A stretch of 64,000 nt of DNA from Flavobacterium potami (GTDB taxonomy: Bacteria; Bacteroidota; Bacteroidia; Flavobacteriales; Flavobacteriaceae), in assembly GCF_020026915.1 (NCBI RefSeq), contig NZ_JAINUY010000001.1, positions 1,054,001 through 1,118,000 of the forward strand, read 5' to 3'. The notes below the pieces were generated by a model. That model was given only the letters and a program-made list of their open reading frames with translations. It did no database searches and was not told the origin of the DNA. The position numbers were made by a program, and so were the translations under genes. The first letter of the stretch is position 1; every line of letters starts with the position of its first letter. Below are positions 16,776-23,925 of this stretch, one piece after another.

Positions 16776-18365
16776 ATGAAAAATATAAAAATCATCCTTT
16801 TTCTCCTTTGCATTTTTTGTTTTGAGAAGAATATTGCTCAAGTCTGGATATCTGATAACGGAGATGGAACCTACACCAATCCGATTTTGCATGCCGATTA
16901 TTCAGATCCGGATGTTGTTCGCGTAGGCGATGATTATTATATGACAGCTTCTTCTTTTAACTGTATTCCAGGTCTTCCTATTTTGCATTCTAAAGATTTG
17001 GTAAACTGGAAAATTATCGGTCATGCTTTGGTAAAACAACCGCCATTTGAAACGTACGATAGAGTACAGCACGGAAATGGGGTTTGGGCACCTAGTATTA
17101 CTTTTCATAAAAATGAATTTTATATTTATTATCCTGATCCTGATTTCGGAATTTACATGATTAAATCTAAAAAAGCTGAGGGACCATGGTCTCAACCACT
17201 TTTAGTAAAAGCAGGAAAAGGATTGATTGATCCTAGTCCGCTTTGGGATACTGATGGTAAAGCTTATTTAACTCACGCTTTTGCTGGAAGTCGTGCACAG
17301 ATTAAAAGTTTATTGGTAGTCTGTACCATGAATGCAGAAGGTACTGTTGTCAATAGTGATGAAGTTATGGTAATTGATGGACATAAAGAGGAAGAGACTA
17401 TTGAAGGACCTAAATTTTATAAACGAAATGGCTATTATTACATTTTTGCTCCTGCAGGTGGCGTTCCAACAGGATGGCAGACTATTTTGAGATCGAAGAA
17501 TGTTTTTGGACCTTATGAAAAGAAAAAGGTTCTGGAACAAGGTTCGACCGCTATAAATGGTCCGCATCAAGGTGCTTGGGTTACTACTCAGACAGGCGAA
17601 GATTGGTTTTTCCATTTTCAGGATAAAGGCGCTTATGGACGAATTGTACATCTACAGCCAATGAAGTGGGTAAACGATTGGCCAGTAATGGGAGAAGATT
17701 TTGATAAAAATGGAATTGGCGAACCTGTTACAACCTATAAGAAACCAAATGTTGGTAAAAAGTATCCAATAGAAACTCCATCAGAATCAGACGAATTTAA
17801 TGAACCGAAATTAGGTTTGCAATGGCAATGGCAAGCAAACAGACAAATCAATTGGGGATTTCCGACAAGTTTAGGTTATTTGAATTTGTTTTGCAATACT
17901 GCTTCTAAGAACATCTTTAATGCTCCAAATTTATTACTGCAAAAATTCCCAGCAGAAGAGTTTACTGCGACAACAAAGCTAACCTTCAATCCGAGATTAA
18001 ATCTTGAATCTACAGGTTTAATTGTAATGGGATTAGATTATAGCTTTTTAAGTTTTAAAAATAATAGTGGAAAATTATATCTAAGTCAAAAAACAGGAAC
18101 ATTTGACAAAACTGTTTCAGAAACTGAAACAACACCGATACTAATAGAAAACAATACAATTTATTTGAGAGTGAAAATTAGCAGGGGCGGAATATGTAAT
18201 TTCTTTTATAGCCTAGACGATAAAAATTATCAAAAAGTTGGAAACGACTTTAAAGCGAAAGAAGGAAAATGGATTGGTGCCAAAGTCGGACTTTTCGCTT
18301 TAGGCGAAGAAATAAAAAATGATTCTGGAAATGTAGAAGTAGATTGGTTCCGAATCACGAAATAA
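16776..18365 (+). CDS. GH43 beta-xylosidase/alpha-L-arabinofuranosidase with C-terminal beta-sandwich
   Basis: Glycoside hydrolase family 43 enzyme of 529 residues with a signal peptide (cleavage near NIAQ). The five-bladed propeller domain covers about 25-330 and shows the three acids: D44 in YSDPDVV, D152 in IDPSPLW and E210 in IEGPKFY. A C-terminal beta-sandwich (about 345-529) resembles the GH43_C2/DUF1349-like module that completes the active site in this type. It would remove arabinose or xylose decorations from pectin or bound hemicellulose. Substrate is not fixed by sequence; location in the pectin block suggests xylogalacturonan or arabinan side groups. Confidence 0.9.
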   Translation: MKNIKIILFLLCIFCFEKNIAQVWISDNGDGTYTNPILHADYSDPDVVRVGDDYYMTASSFNCIPGLPILHSKDLVNWKIIGHALVKQPPFETYDRVQHGNGVWAPSITFHKNEFYIYYPDPDFGIYMIKSKKAEGPWSQPLLVKAGKGLIDPSPLWDTDGKAYLTHAFAGSRAQIKSLLVVCTMNAEGTVVNSDEVMVIDGHKEEETIEGPKFYKRNGYYYIFAPAGGVPTGWQTILRSKNVFGPYEKKKVLEQGSTAINGPHQGAWVTTQTGEDWFFHFQDKGAYGRIVHLQPMKWVNDWPVMGEDFDKNGIGEPVTTYKKPNVGKKYPIETPSESDEFNEPKLGLQWQWQANRQINWGFPTSLGYLNLFCNTASKNIFNAPNLLLQKFPAEEFTATTKLTFNPRLNLESTGLIVMGLDYSFLSFKNNSGKLYLSQKTGTFDKTVSETETTPILIENNTIYLRVKISRGGICNFFYSLDDKNYQKVGNDFKAKEGKWIGAKVGLFALGEEIKNDSGNVEVDWFRITK

Positions 18366-18603
18366 AAAGTGTAAAATATAGAAAAACGTAATTTTTTTAA
18401 TTGTTTTAAAAAAAACGGCTTTCATAATTTGATTTTGGTAAACGAAATAAAAAAAGCGATATCAAAATACATTACGTGAAAAAAGATAGTTTAAATGTGT
18501 GTTTAAATGATTTTTCTTACAAATAATCAAAATAAAACTTATTTTTTGACTATTGAAGATAAAAATAAGCGACTCCAAAAACAAAGCATTAAATAGATTT
18601 AAA

Positions 18604-20604
18604 ATGATGCAATTAAAAAAAATAGCATTAATGCTTATCGTATTTTTAAGCATTGGGCTTCATGCTCAAACCTCATACAAAAGATGGTCTGAGATTATTC
18701 GTAAAAGCGATGCAGCTTGGTTTGCTTCGGCGGAAGCCAAAAAAATAGCAGAAAATGTATTATTGTATCAAAGAGACATTGGAGGTTGGCCAAAGAATAT
18801 TCAGATGCAGGACGAACTGACTGAAAAGCAGAGAAAAGATTTAATTGCACTCAAAAAAACAGCGGTAGAAACTACAACAGACAATGGAGCAACCTGTCAA
18901 GAAATGCTTTTTATGTCTAGAATGTATACGCAGGTAAAAGACGACCGTTACAAAGAATCTTTTCTGAAAGGATTAAATTATCTTTTAGAAGCTCAATATG
19001 CTAACGGTGGATGGCCACAGTTTTATCCGTTAAAAAAAGGCTATTATACCCATATTACTTATAATGATGATTCGATGGTTAACATCATGAATGTTATAAG
19101 AGCCGTTGCAGACCAAACCGATTATTACAGCATAAAACCTTCAGTGGAGATTGTCGAAAAATGTAAAAAAGCATTCGATAAAGGTATCGACTGCATTTTG
19201 AAAACACAATACAAGCAAAACGGAGTTTTAACCGCATGGTGCGCACAACATGATGAAGTTACGCTGGCTCCAGCAAACGCAAGAGCTTTTGAACTAGCCT
19301 CTTTAAGCGGTTACGAATCTGCAAAAATCACTTTACTTTTAATGTCAATTGACAAGCCTTCAAGAGAAATTGTGATTGCTGTTAAAAGTGCGGCAGCATG
19401 GTTTGAAAAAACTAAAATTACCAATTTAGAAGAGAAACGAGTTCTAAACGATGCTGGAAAAGTGACAGACAAAAAGATGATTCCTGCCGTAAATGCTAAG
19501 CCAATTTGGGCAAGATTTATGGATTTAGAAACCAACGAACCTTTCTTTTGTGATCGTGACGGAATAAAAAAGAAGTCTATTGACCAGATTGGAGCAGAGA
19601 GAAGAAATGGCTATTCTTGGTACTCAGATGCACCTGAAGAAGTTTTGAAAAAATATGCTGATTGGGCAGTTAAAAACGGAACCAAAGTAGGAACAGCAGA
19701 AAAGAAAAATGTAAACTACATTACAGTAGCACAAGACGGTTCTGGTGATTATACCAAAATTCAAGATGCAGTTTATGCAACTCCGGCATTTCCGTATGAG
19801 AAAGTAACCATATTTGTGAAAAACGGAATATATAATGAAAAAGTAAGAGTTCCAGAATGGAACACTAACGTAGTTTTGCAAGGAGAAAGCAAAGAAAATA
19901 CAATTATTACTTATGATGATAATTTCTCTAAAATAGGTTTAGGAAGAAATAGTACTTTTTATACTTATACACTTTTGGTAGAAGGAGATGATTTTTCTGC
20001 ATCAAATCTTACGATAAAAAATACTTCAGGAGAACGCGGACAAGCTATCGCATTATCTGTTGTGGCAAACCGAGCTAAAATTATTAATTGCAATCTTTTA
20101 GGGAATCAAGACACTTTGTACTTATCTGGAAAAGACGCCAAACAATATTTTAAAGACTGTTATATAGAAGGAACAACAGATTTTATTTTTGGAGGTGCAA
20201 CCGCTTTATTTGAAAACTGCATCATTCATAGTATAAAAAGTTCCTATATTACAGCAGCATCAACGCCAGAAGGAACTCCTTTTGGATTTGTTTTTAAAAA
20301 CTGTAAGCTTACCGCAAATTCAGAGGCAAAAGATGTTTATTTAGGTAGGCCATGGCGTATTTATGCCAAGACGGTTTTTGTAAATTGTGAAATGGGAAAA
20401 CAAATTAAACCAGAAGGCTGGGAAAATTGGTCGAAACCAGAAGCAGAAAAGAATGCCTTTTATGCTGAATACAATTGCAAAGGAGAAGGATTTCAGCCTT
20501 CAAAAAGAGTAAAATGGTCACATCAATTAAGTAAAAAAGAAGCCTCAAAATATTCGATAGAAAATATTCTTAAAGACAAGATTGTTAATTGGTATTCTTT
20601 TTAG
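18604..20604 (+). CDS. Pectate lyase (PL10) - pectin methylesterase (CE8) fusion
   Basis: Two-domain exported enzyme. After a signal peptide (MMQLKKIALMLIVFLSIGLH), residues about 25-355 form a PL10 pectate lyase (RDIGGWPKN at 58-66, NGGWPQFYP at 134-142, and the ARAFEL segment around 226-231 with R228 as a candidate catalytic base). Residues about 370-660 form a CE8 pectin methylesterase with GNQDTLY (Q502, D503), DFIFGGA (D526) and LGRPW (R582, W584). The esterase makes free carboxylates that the lyase can cut, giving unsaturated oligogalacturonides for GH105 and KduI. The ATG at 18604 was chosen; a TTG at 18553 would bury the signal peptide. The gene lies in tandem with GH28 and CE12. Confidence 0.93.
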   Translation: MMQLKKIALMLIVFLSIGLHAQTSYKRWSEIIRKSDAAWFASAEAKKIAENVLLYQRDIGGWPKNIQMQDELTEKQRKDLIALKKTAVETTTDNGATCQEMLFMSRMYTQVKDDRYKESFLKGLNYLLEAQYANGGWPQFYPLKKGYYTHITYNDDSMVNIMNVIRAVADQTDYYSIKPSVEIVEKCKKAFDKGIDCILKTQYKQNGVLTAWCAQHDEVTLAPANARAFELASLSGYESAKITLLLMSIDKPSREIVIAVKSAAAWFEKTKITNLEEKRVLNDAGKVTDKKMIPAVNAKPIWARFMDLETNEPFFCDRDGIKKKSIDQIGAERRNGYSWYSDAPEEVLKKYADWAVKNGTKVGTAEKKNVNYITVAQDGSGDYTKIQDAVYATPAFPYEKVTIFVKNGIYNEKVRVPEWNTNVVLQGESKENTIITYDDNFSKIGLGRNSTFYTYTLLVEGDDFSASNLTIKNTSGERGQAIALSVVANRAKIINCNLLGNQDTLYLSGKDAKQYFKDCYIEGTTDFIFGGATALFENCIIHSIKSSYITAASTPEGTPFGFVFKNCKLTANSEAKDVYLGRPWRIYAKTVFVNCEMGKQIKPEGWENWSKPEAEKNAFYAEYNCKGEGFQPSKRVKWSHQLSKKEASKYSIENILKDKIVNWYSF

Positions 20605-20665
20605 TCTCAGTCACAGTTTTCAGTCTCAGTCTACACTGAACATGGAATAAATAAAATAAAAAATC

Positions 20666-22021
20666 ATGAATTTCAAATACCTTTTAATAATATTCCTTTC
20701 TTGGGCTTCATTTGCACAGAATAACGATTTTCCTACGGCGAAAGTTGATTCGATCGTAAAGAGAATTCAGCTTCCTGTAATTCCTTCTTATCAAATCAAT
20801 ATATTAAAATTAGGCGCAAAAGGAGATTCTGTTACAGATAACAAAAAGGTTTTTGATAAAGCGATGGTTTTGTGTAAAAAGAATAATGGAGGAACGATTA
20901 TAGTTCCAAAAGGCATTTATAAAATCAACGGACCAATTCATTTTGTAAGCAATGTAAACCTTAAAATAGAAAAAGGAGTAAAAATAAAGTTCAGCGATAA
21001 TCCGAAAGATTATTTGCCAATGGTTTTAACAAGTTGGGAAGGAACCATGCTGTACAATTACAGTCCGCTTATTTATGCCAATAACTGCACGAACATTGTG
21101 ATTTCTGGCGAAGGAACGATTGATGGAGAAGGAGGAACGACTTGGAAAACTTTTAAAGAAAAAGAAAACGAAGGTAAAAACAGAAGCCGTGAGATGAACC
21201 ATAATAATACTCCATTAAGCGAAAGAAAATTTGGAGAGGATTACTTTTTAAGACCTCAGATGATTCAGTTTTTAAATTGTAAAAATATATTAGTAGAGAA
21301 TGTTAGAATAGAAAATTCGCCGTTTTGGTGTCTACATCTTTTAAAATCTCAAAGTATTACAATTAGAGGAATAAGTTACAAATCGTTAAATCACAATAAT
21401 GACGGAATCGATCCAGAATATACAAAGGATGTTTTAATTGAAAATGTCACTTTTGATAATGGAGATGATAATGTAGCCATAAAAGCAGGAAGAGACCATG
21501 AAGGAAGAGCCAATACCGATACGCCAAGCCAAAATATCGTGATTAGAAATTGTAATTTTAAAGGCTTGCATGGAGTTGTAATTGGAAGTGAAATGTCGGC
21601 AGGCGTACAGAATGTTTTTGTAGAAAATTGCAAAACAGTAGGGTATTTAAAGAGAGGGATTTATCTAAAAACCAATGCTGACAGAGGAGGTTTTATTAAA
21701 AATATTTTTGTTAGAAATATTCAATTAGATGAAGTAGAAGATTGTATTTATATCACTTCAAATTATCATGGAGAAGGAAAAGGATATCAATCTGATATAT
21801 CAAATGTATATTTTTCAAATATTACTTGTAATAAAGCATCAGAATCAGGAATTGTAATTCAAGGATTTCCAGACAAAAAAATCAAAAACATAACCCTAAA
21901 AAACATAGAAATTAAACAAGCGAAAAATGCTTTGTCAAATGAAAATGCAGAAAATGTTTTAATGACAGATGTTTTTATCGGACAAAGAGCAAGCGTGCCT
22001 ACAGCGGTCTCGAAACAGTAA
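20666..22021 (+). CDS. GH28 polygalacturonase-like, second copy
   Basis: GH28 beta-helix enzyme of 451 residues with a signal peptide (MNFKYLLIIFLSWASFAQ) and no lipobox, so likely periplasmic. It has NNDGID, GDDNVAIKAG and LHG, but where the first GH28 has RIKT this one reads YLKT (RGIYLKTN): the lysine is kept and the arginine is replaced by tyrosine. That change hints at a different subsite, perhaps exo-action or rhamnogalacturonan. It follows the PL10-CE8 gene and precedes CE12 by 147 nt. Family certain, specificity open. Confidence 0.9.
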   Translation: MNFKYLLIIFLSWASFAQNNDFPTAKVDSIVKRIQLPVIPSYQINILKLGAKGDSVTDNKKVFDKAMVLCKKNNGGTIIVPKGIYKINGPIHFVSNVNLKIEKGVKIKFSDNPKDYLPMVLTSWEGTMLYNYSPLIYANNCTNIVISGEGTIDGEGGTTWKTFKEKENEGKNRSREMNHNNTPLSERKFGEDYFLRPQMIQFLNCKNILVENVRIENSPFWCLHLLKSQSITIRGISYKSLNHNNDGIDPEYTKDVLIENVTFDNGDDNVAIKAGRDHEGRANTDTPSQNIVIRNCNFKGLHGVVIGSEMSAGVQNVFVENCKTVGYLKRGIYLKTNADRGGFIKNIFVRNIQLDEVEDCIYITSNYHGEGKGYQSDISNVYFSNITCNKASESGIVIQGFPDKKIKNITLKNIEIKQAKNALSNENAENVLMTDVFIGQRASVPTAVSKQ

Positions 22022-22030
22022 AAAGTTTAC

Positions 22031-22151
22031 CGCAAAGTTCGCAAAGAAGTGCGTAAAAGTTTAACAAAAAACAAAATTAAAATCTGCCTAATCTGCAAGA
22101 GTAAAATTTTTCACTCAGATTTAAAAAGTTCAAAGCAGAATCTGCGTGAAA
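22031..22151. repeat. Composite intergenic repeats before CE12
   Basis: The 147-nt gap holds CGCAAAGTTCGCAAAG (22031-22046), found again exactly at 53302-53317, and AATCTGCGTGAAA (22139-22151), found again exactly at 8127-8139. It seems to be assembled from two dispersed repeat families. Confidence 0.55.
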
Positions 22152-22168
22152 CAAAAAAACAAAAAAAA

Positions 22169-22912
22169 ATGAAAAAATACATTCTTTTAACGCTACTAAT
22201 CACGTCATTCGGTTTTGCACAGAAAACGACTTTATACTGTATTGGCGATTCTACAATGGCTAACAAAAAAGATCCTGAAAAAAATCCGGAACATGGCTGG
22301 GCGCAAGTTTTACAACCTTTCTTTAAAGATAATGTAGTTGTGGTCAATAAAGCAGTTAACGGAAGAAGTACCAGAAGTTTTATAAACGAAAAACGTTGGG
22401 ATTCTATTTGTAATAAACTTAAAAAAGGAGATTATGTTTTTATTGAATTTGGACATAATGACCAAAAAATTGAAGACCCAAGCCGTTATACAAATCCACA
22501 CACAGCTTACCGATATAATCTTATAAGATTTGTAAAAGAAAGTCGTGAAAAAGGAGCAATTCCGGTTTTATTAACGTCAATTTCTAGACGTAATTTCAAT
22601 GAAAAAGGAGTTTTAGTACCAACACATGGCGATTATCCTTTGGAAACCCGTTTAGTAGCGCAAGAATATAATGTACCTTTTATTGATTTAGAATACTATA
22701 CAGAATTATTGGAACAATCCTTTGGTCCTGAAAGATCTAAGCAATTGCACTTGCATTTTAAAGCAGGCGAGAATCCGTATTACGACAAAGACAAGGCAGA
22801 TGATACGCATTTATCTTTGTTAGGAGCGACTAGTATTGCCCAAATTGCAATTAACCAAATAAAAGAGTCAAAAGAGTCTTCTTTAAAAACATTGCAAAAA
22901 GAAATCAAATAA
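22169..22912 (+). CDS. CE12 rhamnogalacturonan acetylesterase
   Basis: Secreted SGNH/GDSL hydrolase that deacetylates galacturonate residues in rhamnogalacturonan. Translation from the ATG at 22169 gives 247 residues with a clean signal peptide (MKKYILLTLLITSFGFAQ); a GTG at 22049 would add a lysine-rich leader that is probably repeat DNA. Blocks seen: GDS (26-28, nucleophile S28), FGHND (94-98) and DDTHLS (211-216, catalytic D211 and H214). It closes the first pectinase block and is followed by a gene-free kilobase. Confidence 0.92.
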   Translation: MKKYILLTLLITSFGFAQKTTLYCIGDSTMANKKDPEKNPEHGWAQVLQPFFKDNVVVVNKAVNGRSTRSFINEKRWDSICNKLKKGDYVFIEFGHNDQKIEDPSRYTNPHTAYRYNLIRFVKESREKGAIPVLLTSISRRNFNEKGVLVPTHGDYPLETRLVAQEYNVPFIDLEYYTELLEQSFGPERSKQLHLHFKAGENPYYDKDKADDTHLSLLGATSIAQIAINQIKESKESSLKTLQKEIK

Positions 22913-23925
22913 ACAAAACAAGAAAATGTCTTAAATTAATAGTATAAAACCCTTTTAGGGATATATAGAAGTTGTAAATGCGGTACATTTGCCAAACATA
23001 ATTCTATTAGATACTACTTGGTTGTTGATGTTTATGGAATTGTAATAGATAATTCATCTTTGAAAAGAGAAAACGAGAGTTTTCTCTTTTTTTTGTCAAG
23101 ACTTAATTTTACCTAATTCATTACTATAAGAAATTATCCCAATTCCAATGTTTTACGACTATCTCTATCATATAGTAAGCTCCACAATATCGATTAAAGT
23201 TTGTGACGCAAGACGAATCAACATATGAAAACTGCTAAATGATAGAATTAAAAATTACCGTTTCTTCGATTGCAGAAGTTTCACTGGAGATTATAATTTT
23301 ACTCCATTTATTATTAAATCAATATAGTATCAGAGTGTAAGATCCGTTACACTAACTTTATTGAACATCAAAAGACTTTCAACATTCTCGTTTGTTATTG
23401 CATTGCTATCTGATGAACAATTTAAATTAATTTACGGAATTAAAAGACCTTTATTGTAGATGCAATTCTTTGTTGCGAAGAAGCGTTAGTGGATGAAGTG
23501 TCAAAACCAATCTGCGAATATAGAAACAGAGATTAGTTTTTATTCTATAGCAAATAATTGAATTCTCTTAACAAGGATTTGAGATTAGAAATATAGACTT
23601 AGGAGTAAAACTAATAAAATATCTAATAATCAAGGTGTTGTTTTTATACGTTTAATCTTTAATGATAAAAAAATAAGCTCTTTTTGATTTTATAACTACT
23701 TATGGATTTGGCTTGTGATTATTTAAAAAAGAAAAACCTTCTTGATTCTATTGATAACATTTTAGTAGCATAGTTTAAATATTAAACCCTAATCTACAAG
23801 TTTAAAAACTTTTACAGGTAAGAAAAAGTTGAATTTCCCATGAAATTTGCACTTTCAAATTGAGGTCTTAAATAACTGATTTTTGATGGATGTAAATAAG
23901 TATTAATATTAATGGGTTAGATAAA
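22913..23925. other. Gene-free region of about 1 kb
   Basis: No credible gene on either strand: every frame is broken by stops at short intervals, and no start or family motif is recognisable. It contains a strong terminator at 23063-23094. From about 23790 to the next ATG, the sequence resembles the leader of the second collagen-like gene (TTTAAAAACTTTT, a run around TTAATGGGTTA). It may hold a decayed gene, but I cannot name one. Confidence 0.6.
23063..23094 (+). terminator. Rho-independent terminator downstream of CE12
   Basis: Perfect 12-bp stem AAAAGAGAAAAC (23063-23074), loop GAGA, complement GTTTTCTCTTTT (23079-23090) running into further T residues. It lies 150 nt after the CE12 stop and would end the pectin transcript. 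Confidence 0.75.

Noticed and set aside
18553..18603. TTG start for the PL10-CE8 gene at 18553
   Set aside because: It would put 17 charged residues in front of a clean signal peptide; ATG at 18604 is preferred.
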